Below, piece by piece: positions 17,540 through 25,685 of a stretch of 64,000 bases of DNA. Position numbers and translations under genes: made by a program. Location: the NCBI RefSeq assembly GCF_000720325.1, contig NZ_JOJM01000039.1:8529-72528 (forward strand). The letters run 5' to 3'. Numbering within the stretch: position 1 is the stretch's first letter; each line of letters begins with the position of its first letter. The DNA is from Streptomyces sp. NRRL B-1347. GTDB taxonomy: Bacteria; Actinomycetota; Actinomycetes; Streptomycetales; Streptomycetaceae. The notes beneath the pieces are model-generated. The model was not told the origin of the DNA, made no database searches, and was given only the letters and a program-made list of their open reading frames with translations.

Positions 17540-18013
17540 ATGGCGCTCACCCTCACGCTCACCGGCCCCCGCCTGGCCGTCGCCGCGGCGGCCGCGGTCC
17601 TCGCGATCGGCGCGCCGACGGCGTACGCGGCCCTCGACAGCGACACCTCGCGGGCGCCTGCCGCGTCGACGGCGGCGCGCGGCAAGCCCTTCGTCGAGAC
17701 CCGTCTGTTCTTCGGCACCGAGCGGCCCGACGGCGGCCCGGCCGTGACGGACAAGCAGTTCATGAAGTTCATCGACACCGAGGTGACGCCCGGCTTCCCC
17801 GACGGTCTGACCATCCAGCAGGGCCGCGGCCAGTGGAAGGACAGCAACGGCAGGATCGAGCGCGAGCGCAGCTACGAGCTGATCCTGCTGTACCCGACGG
17901 CCGACGCGAAGAAGAGCGACAAGCTGATCGAGGAGATCCGCTCGGACTACGAGAAGAAGTTCGCCCAGGACTCGGTGGGCCGCCTCGACGACCGGGCGCG
18001 GGTGGACTTCTGA
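17540..18013 (+). CDS. Exported DUF3574 domain protein
   Basis: This 157-aa protein has an N-terminal signal sequence (hydrophobic LAVAAAAAVLAIGAPTAYA, cleavage near residue 29) and a single DUF3574 domain. That domain begins at FVETRLFFGTERPDG, passes through FMKFIDTEVTPGFPDG, and ends in RLDDRARVDF. The fold is compact and presumably extracytoplasmic; its function is unknown. ATG 17540 was chosen because the signal peptide starts there; the longer frame from 17471 adds a non-hydrophobic N-terminus. A 14-bp inverted repeat 45 bp beyond the stop probably ends transcription. Confidence 0.83.
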   Translation: MALTLTLTGPRLAVAAAAAVLAIGAPTAYAALDSDTSRAPAASTAARGKPFVETRLFFGTERPDGGPAVTDKQFMKFIDTEVTPGFPDGLTIQQGRGQWKDSNGRIERERSYELILLYPTADAKKSDKLIEEIRSDYEKKFAQDSVGRLDDRARVDF

Positions 18014-18057
18014 GCGAGCCGCCGCTGCCACCGCGGTACGGGTGACGGAGCACGGGC

Positions 18058-18094
18058 GGCGAAGGTGCCGGGGGTCTCCTCCGGCACCTTCGCC
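18058..18094. terminator. Hairpin terminator between convergent genes
   Basis: A perfect 14-bp inverted repeat, GGCGAAGGTGCCGG at 18058-18071 and its complement at 18081-18094, flanks a 9-base loop. It sits between the DUF3574 gene (ends 18013, plus) and the RHIM-like gene (ends 18109, minus), so it can serve both. There is no clear T-tract, as is common in streptomycetes. Confidence 0.85.
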
Positions 18095-18108
18095 GTGCCC
18101 GGCGGCGC

Positions 18109-18528
18109 CTACCCGAGGTGCACGTCCCCCACGGTGTGGGCCTGGATGACGTTCCCGCGCTGCACGCCGCCGCTGATGGTGTTGTGCACGACCCCGCCCC
18201 GGCCGCCGTCGCCGCCGTGGCCCAGCTCGTCGAGGAGCAGGCGCAGCTCCGCCGCCGCCTGGGGGTCCGCCCGCAGGGCCCGCCGCATCCGGTTGCGCCA
18301 CTCGGCGCGCGCGTCGGCCTCGGCCTCGGTGTCGCCCGCGGCCCGCGCGGCGAGCAACTCGTCCCGCAGCTCGTCGAGTTCGCCGCCGACCTGGTCCTCG
18401 CCCGCCCCGCGCCGCCGCCCGAGGAAGGCCACGACCCTGCCGCGCGCCGCGGCCCAGCCGTCCCCCACCATCGCCTGCACGAGCGCGGTGGCCCCGGCCC
18501 CGGCGAGGGCGGCCAGCTCTGCGTCCAT
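18109..18528 (-). CDS. Small helical protein with C-terminal RHIM-like motif
   Basis: This 139-aa protein has three parts. Residues 1-40 are amphipathic helical (LAALAGAGATALVQAM and GRVVAFLGRRR). Residues 45-105 are a charged helical/coiled-coil region. A short glycine-rich tail at 106-139 contains HNTISGGVQRGNVIQAHTVG at 115-134. The tail, with its N-x-x-S-G then N-V-I-Q-A core, resembles the RHIM-like amyloid signalling motifs found in multicellular actinobacteria. ATG 18528 is preceded by AAGGAG. It has no obvious partner nearby, whereas such motifs usually pair a sensor with an effector. I see the motif directly; the amyloid role is inference. Confidence 0.75.
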   Translation of the reverse strand: MDAELAALAGAGATALVQAMVGDGWAAARGRVVAFLGRRRGAGEDQVGGELDELRDELLAARAAGDTEAEADARAEWRNRMRRALRADPQAAAELRLLLDELGHGGDGGRGGVVHNTISGGVQRGNVIQAHTVGDVHLG

Positions 18529-18629
18529 CGGGTCTCCTTCGTGACGGTCCGGAGGTGCGTCCCTTCGCTTCGGGGTCAACGGTAGCCGGGGGCGCGGGAG
18601 TTGGCGGGGTCCAGGCCGCCCTCCTTCAG

Positions 18630-18644
18630 TAGGAAAGTTTCCTA
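18630..18644. promoter_or_regulatory. Palindrome TAGGAAA-G-TTTCCTA, putative operator
   Basis: A perfect 7-bp inverted repeat around a central G lies 95 bp upstream of the metallophosphoesterase start and 20 bp before a TTGACG box. The shape resembles operators of ROK-family sugar repressors in Streptomyces; I recall a similar GAAA-n-TTTC palindrome for chitosanase genes but am not certain of the exact consensus. Confidence 0.6.
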
Positions 18645-18663
18645 ACAATTCCCTGCCACGATA

Positions 18664-18691
18664 TTGACGCGCACATGCTCACCTCGTCACC
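18664..18691 (+). promoter_or_regulatory. Promoter-like element TTGACGCGCACATG, copy 1
   Basis: TTGACGCGCACATG at 18664-18677 is followed by CTCACCTCGTCACC. The same 14 bases followed by CCCACCTC-TACC occur at 32066, upstream of another exported-protein gene. TTGACG fits a -35 box. The gap from the end of the element to the ATG at 18739 is 61 bp. Confidence 0.6.
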
Positions 18692-18738
18692 ATTCCTGGC
18701 ACGGCCCCTCCCGCACCCCCCATCGCCAGGAGACGGAC

Positions 18739-19716
18739 ATGCCGCAGACACCCCTTGCCGGAAACCGGAACGACAACAACCGCAACGCCAAGCGCCGTAC
18801 CGGACGGGCCCGTTGGCTCGTGCCCGCGGCCGCCACCACCGCCCTCGCCGCCACCGGCGGCCTGCTGCTCTGGTCGCCCGCGGGGGCCGCCGAGAACGAC
18901 GGCATCGGGCGGGCCGCGTTCTCCGCCGTCGCCGTCGGCGACATCGCCGAGCAGTGCACCAAGAGCGACAGCAAGTGCGCGCACCCCAAGACCGCCGCGC
19001 TCGTGCAGCAGCTGAACCCGGACTTCGTGATGACCATGGGCGACAACCAGTACGACGACGCCCGTCTGAAGGACTTCCAGAAGTACTACGCGACCACCTG
19101 GGGCGCCTTCAAGAACAAGACGAAGCCGGTGCCCGGCAACCACGAGACGTACGACCCGGCGGGCGCCCTCAAGGGCTACAAGTCCTACTTCGGATCCGTC
19201 GCCTACCCCGACGGCAAGAGCTACTACAGCTTCGACAAGGACAACTGGCACTTCATCGCCCTGGACTCCAACAGCTTCGACGACCGGGCGCAGATCGACT
19301 GGCTCAAGCGCGACCTCGCCGCCAACGGCAAGAAGTGCGTGGCCGCGTACTTCCACCACCCGCTGTTCTCCTCCGGCGAGCACGGCAACAACCCGGTCAG
19401 CAAACCCGTCTGGAAGCTGCTCCAGGGCGCGAAGACGGAGCTGGTCCTCGGCGGCCACGACCACCACTACGAGCGGTTCGCGCCGCAGAACGCGAACGGC
19501 GACGCCGACGCGTCGAACGGGATCGTCGAGGTCATCGCCGGCACCGGCGGCGCCAACCCGTACAAGATCGAGGAGGTGCAGCCGCACAGCCAGAAGCGGA
19601 TCACCAACACCTACGGCGTGGTGAAGTTCGACTTCGCCGACGACGGGTTCTCGTGGAAGCTCATCGGGACCGACGGGTCCACGAAGGACAGCAGCCCCGC
19701 GTACTCCTGCCGCTGA
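18739..19716 (+). CDS. Secreted metallophosphoesterase (acid-phosphatase-like)
   Basis: This 325-aa exported calcineurin-like phosphoesterase has an N-terminal signal (basic KRRTGRARW, then a hydrophobic core, then a predicted cut after SPAGAA). The dimetal motifs are AVGDIAEQ (D), MGDNQYDD (GDN), GNHET, FHHPLF and GGHDHHYE. The layout matches purple-acid-phosphatase-like hydrolases. ATG 18739 has AGGAGA just upstream. It heads a same-strand set with an MFS transporter (22-bp gap) and a beta-propeller protein. Two regulatory-looking elements lie upstream, a TAGGAAA palindrome and a TTGACG box. Substrate unknown. Confidence 0.88.
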   Translation: MPQTPLAGNRNDNNRNAKRRTGRARWLVPAAATTALAATGGLLLWSPAGAAENDGIGRAAFSAVAVGDIAEQCTKSDSKCAHPKTAALVQQLNPDFVMTMGDNQYDDARLKDFQKYYATTWGAFKNKTKPVPGNHETYDPAGALKGYKSYFGSVAYPDGKSYYSFDKDNWHFIALDSNSFDDRAQIDWLKRDLAANGKKCVAAYFHHPLFSSGEHGNNPVSKPVWKLLQGAKTELVLGGHDHHYERFAPQNANGDADASNGIVEVIAGTGGANPYKIEEVQPHSQKRITNTYGVVKFDFADDGFSWKLIGTDGSTKDSSPAYSCR

Positions 19717-19738
19717 CACCGGACCTGGTGCCCCGCCC

Positions 19739-21013
19739 ATGTATCTGGCAACCACCGACGCGGTCGCCACGGCCACCGACGGCCGCCGCTCCCGCGGCCG
19801 CGTCACCGGGCCCGTCCTCGCGCTCGGCGCGGTCAGCCTCGTCACCGACATCTCCTCGGAGATGGTCGCCGCCGTGCTGCCCCTGTACTTCGTCCTGGGG
19901 CTCGGGCTCTCACCGCTCCAGTTCGGCTTCCTCGACGGGCTCTACAACGGCGTCACCGCCGTGGTCCGCCTCGCCGGCGGGTACGTCGCCGACCGGCGCG
20001 AGCGGCACAAGCTCGTCGCCGGCTCCGGCTACCTCCTGTCGGCCCTGTCCCGGCTCGGCCTGCTGCTCGCGGGCGGGGCCACCGCCGGGATCGGGGCCGC
20101 CATCGCGGCGGACCGGCTCGGCAAGGGCGTGCGGACCGCGCCGCGCGACGCGCTGATCTCCCTGCACAGCCCGCCCGACCGGCTCGGCCGCGCCTTCGGC
20201 GTGCACCGGGCGATGGACACCACCGGCGCGCTGCTCGGCCCGCTCGCGGCGTTCGCGCTGCTGTGGGTCACGGCGGACGCCTACGACGCCGTGTTCATGG
20301 TCAGCTTCTGCTTCGGGCTCTTCGGAGTGCTGCTGCTCGTCGCGTTCGTCCCGGGCCGGGAGGCGCCGCCGCCCGACCGCCGCCGGGCGCGCGGGCCTTC
20401 GGCGCCGCGCCTCGCCCTCGCCCTGCTGCGCCACGCGGCGTTCCGGCGGGTCTGCGGCGCCGCCGCGCTGCTCGGGGCCGCCACGGTCGGCGACGCCTTC
20501 CTCTACCTGCTGCTCCAGCGGCGCCTCGACTTCGCCGAGAGCTACTTCCCGCTGCTTCCGCTCGGCACCGCCGCCGTCTATCTGCTGCTCGCCGTGCCCG
20601 CGGGGCGGCTCGCCGACCGGTTCGGGCGCCGCGGACCGTTCCTCGCGGGCCACGCCGCGCTGCTCGCCGCGTACGCCCTGCTGCTCCTGCCGACCGGCGG
20701 ACATCTGCTGCTGGTGGGCGTGCTGCTCGCCCTCGGCGTGTTCTACGCCGCCACCGACGGCGTCCTGATGGCGCTGGTGGCCCCCTTCGTGCCGCCGGAC
20801 CAGCGGGCCAGCGGTATGGCCGTGGTGCAGACCGGCCAGGCGCTCAGCCGGCTCGTCGCCGCCGCGGGCTTCGGCGCCGCGTGGACGCTGTGGGGCATCG
20901 GCACCGCGCTGACCTGCGCGGCCCTCGCGCTCACGGCCGCGATCGGGGGCGCGGCGGCACTGCTGCCCCGCGCCGAAGAGCCGCACGGCACGCTCCGACG
21001 GAGGACGACCTGA
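19739..21013 (+). CDS. MFS transporter
   Basis: This 424-aa major facilitator protein has about 12 transmembrane segments. The conserved loop between helices 2 and 3 reads GYVADRRERHK, and the region between helices 4 and 5 includes DRLGKGVRTAPRDALI, a signature I associate with a specific subgroup of small bacterial MFS proteins also seen beside phosphatase genes. ATG 19739 follows the phosphatase stop by 22 bp and the next gene starts 2 bp after its stop, so it is the middle of a three-gene operon. Substrate direction and identity cannot be told from the sequence. Confidence 0.88.
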   Translation: MYLATTDAVATATDGRRSRGRVTGPVLALGAVSLVTDISSEMVAAVLPLYFVLGLGLSPLQFGFLDGLYNGVTAVVRLAGGYVADRRERHKLVAGSGYLLSALSRLGLLLAGGATAGIGAAIAADRLGKGVRTAPRDALISLHSPPDRLGRAFGVHRAMDTTGALLGPLAAFALLWVTADAYDAVFMVSFCFGLFGVLLLVAFVPGREAPPPDRRRARGPSAPRLALALLRHAAFRRVCGAAALLGAATVGDAFLYLLLQRRLDFAESYFPLLPLGTAAVYLLLAVPAGRLADRFGRRGPFLAGHAALLAAYALLLLPTGGHLLLVGVLLALGVFYAATDGVLMALVAPFVPPDQRASGMAVVQTGQALSRLVAAAGFGAAWTLWGIGTALTCAALALTAAIGGAAALLPRAEEPHGTLRRRTT

Positions 21014-21015
21014 CC

Positions 21016-22050
21016 ATGACCCGCCCGCACCTGACGACCAGGTCCACACCCCTGCCCAAGCCGATGGCCACCCGGCCTCGCGTCCTCGCCGTCGCCGTGG
21101 CCGCCGCGATCCTCGCCACCGTTGCCGTCACCTACACCGTGCGGGCGGCGCACGAGGCGCCGCCCACCGTCACCACCTCCGAGTTCGCCCTGGACCGGGG
21201 CCAGTTGTACTTCCGCTCGACGCAGGCGGGAGCGGGCCGCGTCGCCCGGCTCCCGCTCGCGGGCCGGGGCCCGCGCACCACCGGCGGGCCCACCTGCGAG
21301 CGCTTCCACGCCGCCGGGGGCACCGGCCTGTGCCTCCTGCGCCGCCCGGGCATCCCGCCCAAGGCGTACGCCGTCGTGCTCGACGGCAGGCTGCGCGAGA
21401 AGCGGCGCATCGCGCTGCCGGGCATCCCGAACCGGGCGCGGGTCTCGGCGTCCGGGCGGATGCTGTCGTGGACCATGTTCACCACCGGCGACTCGTACTC
21501 CGGCGGAGGCGGCTCCTTCTCCACGCGCACCTCGATCCTGGACACCCGCACCGGCTATTTGATCAAGAACATGGAGGAGATCCCGCTCACCATCGACGGC
21601 CGCCGCCACCACTCCCCCGACGTCAACTACTGGGGCGTCACCTTCGCCCGCGACGACAACCGCTTCTACGCCACCGTCTCGACGAAGGGGAAGACGTACC
21701 TCGTCCGCGGCGACCTGCGGAAGTGGACGGCGACGGCGCTGCGCGAGAACGTCGAGTGCCCGTCGCTGTCCCCCGACAACACCCGCCTGGCCTTCAAGAA
21801 ACGGGTGCGCGAGGGCACCTCGGACCCGTGGCGCCTGTACGTCCTCGACCTGCGCACCCTGCGCGAGCGCCCGCTCGCCGAGCGCCGCTCCGTCGACGAC
21901 CAGGCGGCCTGGCTCGACGACGGCACCCTGGCCTACGCCCTGCCGGGCCGCGAGGGGCGGAAACAGGACATCTGGACCGTGCCCGCCGACGGCTCCGGAC
22001 GGCCCGCGCTGCGGATACCGGACGGCAGTTCCCCCGCGGCGGTGCGCTGA
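21016..22050 (+). CDS. Membrane-anchored TolB/WD40-like beta-propeller protein
   Basis: This 344-aa protein has one N-terminal membrane anchor or uncleaved signal (AVAVAAAILATVAVTYTV, about residues 26-43), then repeated strand units typical of TolB-type propellers, for example CPSLSPDNTRLAFKKR, DQAAWLDDGTLAYALP and DIWTVPADGSGRPALRIP. The propeller faces the outside of the cell. ATG 21016 has GGAGGA ten bases upstream, inside the MFS gene end. As the last gene of the phosphatase-MFS-propeller set, it could bind the product or sense the wall, but this is speculation. No catalytic residues are recognised. Confidence 0.8.
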   Translation: MTRPHLTTRSTPLPKPMATRPRVLAVAVAAAILATVAVTYTVRAAHEAPPTVTTSEFALDRGQLYFRSTQAGAGRVARLPLAGRGPRTTGGPTCERFHAAGGTGLCLLRRPGIPPKAYAVVLDGRLREKRRIALPGIPNRARVSASGRMLSWTMFTTGDSYSGGGGSFSTRTSILDTRTGYLIKNMEEIPLTIDGRRHHSPDVNYWGVTFARDDNRFYATVSTKGKTYLVRGDLRKWTATALRENVECPSLSPDNTRLAFKKRVREGTSDPWRLYVLDLRTLRERPLAERRSVDDQAAWLDDGTLAYALPGREGRKQDIWTVPADGSGRPALRIPDGSSPAAVR

Positions 22051-22135
22051 CGCCGCGTACACGACAGAACGAACAGGTCACGGGCCCGGGGAAATTGAGG
22101 TGCGCCCACCCCGGCGCGCCCCGCACGATGCCCCC

Positions 22136-22555
22136 ATGACCACGCACCGCACCGTCGTCCCGTCCCTCTTCCCGCCGCCCGGATACGCCCACGCCGCAGT
22201 CGTCGAAGCCGGTACGCGGCTCGCCTTCATGGCGGGCTCCGTACCCCTGGACGCCGAGGGCGCGCTGGTCGGTGCGGGCGACGTCGCGGCGCAGACCCGG
22301 CAGGTCGTCGCCAACCTCGACGAGGCCCTGCGCGCCATCGGCAGCGACCTGTCCCAGGTCGTGGCCAGCACCGTGTACGTCGTCGGGCACGAGCCCGGCG
22401 CGCTGACCGAGGCCTGGGAGGTCGTCCGCGCCTCGGGCCTGCTCACCACCGAACCGCACACGTCCACGCTGCTCGGCGTGACCGTCCTCGGCTATCCGGG
22501 CCAGCTCGTGGAGATCACCGCCACCGCCGTGGTGCCGGGGACGAGCGGCGCGTGA
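22136..22555 (+). CDS. RidA-family (YjgF/UK114) protein
   Basis: This 139-aa cytosolic protein has the RidA fold, known for hydrolysing reactive enamine/imine intermediates. Family features include the conserved region GDVAAQTRQVVANLDEAL, the TVYVVGHE strand and the C-terminal PGQLVEITATAVV. The substrate-binding arginine (often in the C-terminal strand) is not evident, so this may be one of the non-deaminase subgroups. ATG 22136 is close to CCCCC-rich sequence with no strong ribosome binding site. Its last four bases overlap the start of the next gene (GTGA). Confidence 0.86.
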   Translation: MTTHRTVVPSLFPPPGYAHAAVVEAGTRLAFMAGSVPLDAEGALVGAGDVAAQTRQVVANLDEALRAIGSDLSQVVASTVYVVGHEPGALTEAWEVVRASGLLTTEPHTSTLLGVTVLGYPGQLVEITATAVVPGTSGA

Positions 22556-22995
22556 GCATCACCCTGCGGGCCGCCACCGCCGGGGACGGCGCCGCCGTGG
22601 CGGAGGTCTATCTGCGCTCGTACGACGCCGCCCTGCCGACCGTGCGCAGGGCCCACACCGACGACGAGGTGCGGGACTTCATCCGGGACGTGGTGGTGCC
22701 GCGCGGCACCACGTGGGTGGCGGAGGCGGCGGGCTCGGTCGTCGGCCTGATGGTCCTGGACGGCGAGCGGCTCAGCCAGCTCTACCTCGCGCCCGCCTGG
22801 CGCGGCCACGGCATCGGCGACCGCTTCGTCGCCCTCGCCAAGGAGCGCAGCCCGCACGGCCTGACCCTGTGGACGTTCCAGGTCAACGCGCCCGCCCGGC
22901 GGTTCTACGAGCGCCACGGCTTCACCGCCGCCCAGTGGACGGACGGTGACAACGAGGAGGGCGAGCCGGACGTGCGCTACGACTGGCGGCCCTGA
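22552..22995 (+). CDS. GNAT-family N-acetyltransferase
   Basis: This 147-aa enzyme uses acetyl-CoA. The acetyl-CoA-binding motif A is seen as LSQLYLAPAWRGHGIGDRFV, with R-G-H-G-I-G in the Q/R-x-x-G-x-G/A position, followed by the motif B region FYERHGFTAA. The GTG start at 22552 overlaps the RidA stop by four bases, so the two genes are coupled. The acceptor is unknown; pairing with RidA is common for small detoxification units. It converges on the GH6 gene. Confidence 0.88.
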   Translation: MSITLRAATAGDGAAVAEVYLRSYDAALPTVRRAHTDDEVRDFIRDVVVPRGTTWVAEAAGSVVGLMVLDGERLSQLYLAPAWRGHGIGDRFVALAKERSPHGLTLWTFQVNAPARRFYERHGFTAAQWTDGDNEEGEPDVRYDWRP

Positions 22996-23018
22996 ACGCC
23001 CGCTGCCGCCCCGCGCCG

Positions 23019-24005
23019 TCAGATACGGGCGTTCCGCGCGAGTTCGAGGGCGTACCGCGGCCACCAGTCCCCGGCCTCGGGCCCGCCCCTGCAGGTGCCG
23101 TCGGACTCGCCGGGGCGCTTCACCCACAGGTAGGCGTCGACGGCGGGGTCGCCGGTGCGGGTGGTGGGGGCCGTGCCGAGGGCCCGTCCGGGCGGGTTGC
23201 ACCACGGCTCGACGCCCGCGTACGGCCCGTTGCCGTTGCGGCTGCTGTCGATGACGAAGTGCGGGCCGCCGCCGAGCGCCCGCGCGAGCCGGTGCCCGTA
23301 CGCCGCGCTCACCGCGTCGGTGTGGAAGTTGGACACGTTCAGGGCGAAGCCGTCGGCGCGGTCGACGCCCGCCTGCCGCAGCGGCGCCACGAGCCGCCCC
23401 ACCTGCGGGATCCAGGTGGCGTTGCCCGCGTCGACGTACACCTTGGTGCCCGGCTGCCGCTTGAGCCGGTCCACGGCGTGGGCGAGCAGCTCGTACCGCT
23501 CGTCGGTGTCGGCGCCCGCGCAGCCCGCCACCGCCTGGGCGACGGCGTCCGGTTCGAGGACCACGTACGCGCCGCGCGTGCCGAGCCCGGCCGCGAAGCC
23601 GTCGATCCACGCCCGGTAGTGGTCGGCGTCGCGCGCGCCGCCCGCCGAGTAGGCGCCGCAGTCGCGGTCCGGGATGAAGTACGTGACGAGCACGGCGGTG
23701 CGCCCCGCCGCGGCCGCCCGCTCCACCAGCGAGCGCACCACCGGCTCGGGCCCGTCCTTGCTCAGCCACTCGGCCTGCGGGCGCACCGAGATCCGGGCCA
23801 GCGCCCAGGCGTCGGTGAGCCGCCCCTGCCGCATCCACGCGGCGGCCTGACGCGCGGCACTGGTGTCCGGGTTCACCCAGAAGGAGACGTCGGCACGCGG
23901 TGCCTCGACGTCGGAGGCCGGGGCGGCGGCCAGCGAGGCGAGGGCGAGCACGCCGACGACGGCGCGGCGGAGGCCACGCGAACGGGGCCGAGCTGTCTGC
24001 GGCAA
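23019..24005 (-). CDS. Secreted glycoside hydrolase family 6 (cellulase type)
   Basis: This 328-aa exported enzyme belongs to GH6, the endoglucanase/cellobiohydrolase II family that acts by inversion on cellulose. A signal peptide (LRRAVVGVLALASLAAAP) precedes a single catalytic domain with no visible binding module. Family landmarks are SFWVNPDTSA, the IPDRDCGAYSAGG loop, YVVLEPDAVAQ, YVDAGNATW and AYLWVKRPGESDG, which hold the catalytic acid region and the invariant aspartates. The only available start is TTG 24005, with GGAG about seven bases upstream; TTG initiation is unusual and worth confirming. A repeat element lies just upstream. Confidence 0.9.
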   Translation of the reverse strand: MPQTARPRSRGLRRAVVGVLALASLAAAPASDVEAPRADVSFWVNPDTSAARQAAAWMRQGRLTDAWALARISVRPQAEWLSKDGPEPVVRSLVERAAAAGRTAVLVTYFIPDRDCGAYSAGGARDADHYRAWIDGFAAGLGTRGAYVVLEPDAVAQAVAGCAGADTDERYELLAHAVDRLKRQPGTKVYVDAGNATWIPQVGRLVAPLRQAGVDRADGFALNVSNFHTDAVSAAYGHRLARALGGGPHFVIDSSRNGNGPYAGVEPWCNPPGRALGTAPTTRTGDPAVDAYLWVKRPGESDGTCRGGPEAGDWWPRYALELARNARI

Positions 24006-24023
24006 AGGAGCACTCCGATTTCC

Positions 24024-24064
24024 AGCCCGTCCGGCGCTTGCGGACGAGGCCGAAGGCCGATGAA
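24024..24064. repeat. Dispersed intergenic repeat, copy 1
   Basis: The core AGCCCGTCCGGCGCTTG followed by CGGACGAGGCCGAAGGCC recurs at 42063-42104 and, inverted, at 47991-48029. Each is intergenic and is followed or flanked by GC-rich palindromic sequence. This is a Streptomyces-type repetitive extragenic element. Confidence 0.8.
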
Positions 24065-24071
24065 CGGGGGT

Positions 24072-24095
24072 CCAGGGGGGCAGAGCCCCCCCTGG
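24072..24095 (-). terminator. G/C-rich hairpin downstream of yfcC-like gene
   Basis: CCAGGGGGG at 24072-24080 pairs with CCCCCCTGG at 24087-24095 over a 6-base loop. It lies 37 bp past the stop of the YfcC-like gene on the minus strand, and 67 bp upstream of the GH6 start. It would end the M20/YfcC transcript. Confidence 0.6.
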
Positions 24096-24131
24096 TTTCG
24101 GGAAGGGGCGGGTTCGGGGACAGACCCCCCG

Positions 24132-25685
24132 TCACGTCACCGCCGCCCCCAACGCCACGAACCCGCAGATCAGCACCGCCAGGATCGCGAGCAGCGGCCA
24201 CACGAACCGCAGGTACCGGTCGTAGCCCACCTTCGCCAGGGCCACCCCGCCGATGGTCACGGCGGTGGTCGGCACCCACAGGTTCATCCACCCGCTGGCC
24301 GCCGCCCAGGCGGTGACGACGACCGACCGCGACACCCCGGCGAAGTCCGCGAGCGGCGCGAGGATCGGCATGGCGAGCGTGGCGTGCCCGGACGTGGACG
24401 GGATCAGGAACGCCAGCGGCAGGTTCACCAGGAACACGATCACCGCGAACACCCCGGACGACGTGCCCTTGACCACGCCCTCGATCGAGTGCAGGACCGT
24501 GTCCGTGACCTGCGAGTTGTTCATGATCACGGTGACGCCCCGGGCAAGCACGATCACCAGGGCGGGCGAGATGAAGTCGGCCGCGCCCTGGATGACGGTC
24601 GCGCTGAGCCGCTGCTCCCCCATCCGCGCGACCAGGCCCACGAGCACCGCGGCGCACAGGAACAGGGCGGCCAGCTGCGGGAAGGACCAGCCGAGTTCGA
24701 AGCCGTACGGCTCGGCGTCCGCGTCCCCGGTGAGCGCGCTCGACCACGGCACCACCGAGAAGATCATGAAGGCGAAGACCAGGGCGACGACCACCAGGAT
24801 CGCCTGGTGCAGCCGGGTCAGCCGGGGCACCTCGGTGTCCGTCCGCCCCGCGCCCGCGGCCTGCTCGCGATCGCCCGGCAGGAAGCCGCTGAGCGAGCGC
24901 TCGGGGTCCTTCCGCACGCGCCGCGCGTACCAGATGACGTACGCGACCGTCACCGCCGTGAGCACCAGCCACATCGCGAACCGCAGCACGATGCCGTCGC
25001 CGAGGGAGATGTCCGCCGCCGACGAGGCCACGCCCGTCGCGAAGGGGTTGACCGTCGAGCACAGCACGCCGACGCCCGCGCCCAGGATGATCGCGCCGAC
25101 GGCGGTCATGCGGTCGTAGCCGAGGGCCAGCATCAGCGGCACGATCAGGCCGTAGAAGCCGAGCGTCTCCTCGGCGAAGCCCTCGACGGTGCCGAGGACG
25201 GAGAACACCACCATGACGCCCGCGATGAGCAGCGCGCCGCGCTCGCGCAGCCGGTGGGCGAGCCGGCCGATGCCCCGGTCCAGGGCGCCGGTGGCGAAGA
25301 CGACGGTGATGAACGCGCCGATGGCGAGCACGAAGAGGAACACGCCCGCGCTGCCGTACAGGTCCCCGGTGAGGTCCGGGCCGACCTGGCCCGACTCGGT
25401 GTCCTGGATGCCGTACAGGCCGTTGACCGGCGCGAGGAACAGATCGTTGAGGCGGTCGGCGAAGGACTGCTCGCCGGCGACGCGGTGGTAGCTGCCCTGG
25501 ACGGGGGCGCCCTTGTCGTTGCGGTCGTACGCGCCGGAGGGGATGAGGAAGGCGAGCAGCCACACCGCCACGGTGACGACGACGAGGACGGTGAGCGCGC
25601 TGGGGAAAGTGAACTTCCGCTTCCCGGCGGGCTCTTCGGGAGCGGGCGCGGGGACGGGCGGAGTCGGCGGCGGGGGCGTGCTCAT
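24132..25685 (-). CDS. yfcC: YfcC-family membrane transporter
   Basis: This 517-aa integral membrane protein has about 12-13 hydrophobic segments and belongs to the YfcC/AbgT-like carrier group (C4-dicarboxylate/basic amino-acid antiporter superfamily). A proline-rich N-terminus (TPPPPTPPVPAPAPEEP) is followed by repeated features such as VEGFAEETLGFYGLIVPLM and FLIPSTSGHATLAMPILAPL, the latter in two halves of the protein as inverted re-entrant repeats. It starts at 25685 with ATGA overlapping the stop of the peptidase gene. Coupling suggests that it exports or imports the peptidase's substrate or product, for example a peptide or amino acid. Confidence 0.86.
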   Translation of the reverse strand: MSTPPPPTPPVPAPAPEEPAGKRKFTFPSALTVLVVVTVAVWLLAFLIPSGAYDRNDKGAPVQGSYHRVAGEQSFADRLNDLFLAPVNGLYGIQDTESGQVGPDLTGDLYGSAGVFLFVLAIGAFITVVFATGALDRGIGRLAHRLRERGALLIAGVMVVFSVLGTVEGFAEETLGFYGLIVPLMLALGYDRMTAVGAIILGAGVGVLCSTVNPFATGVASSAADISLGDGIVLRFAMWLVLTAVTVAYVIWYARRVRKDPERSLSGFLPGDREQAAGAGRTDTEVPRLTRLHQAILVVVALVFAFMIFSVVPWSSALTGDADAEPYGFELGWSFPQLAALFLCAAVLVGLVARMGEQRLSATVIQGAADFISPALVIVLARGVTVIMNNSQVTDTVLHSIEGVVKGTSSGVFAVIVFLVNLPLAFLIPSTSGHATLAMPILAPLADFAGVSRSVVVTAWAAASGWMNLWVPTTAVTIGGVALAKVGYDRYLRFVWPLLAILAVLICGFVALGAAVT

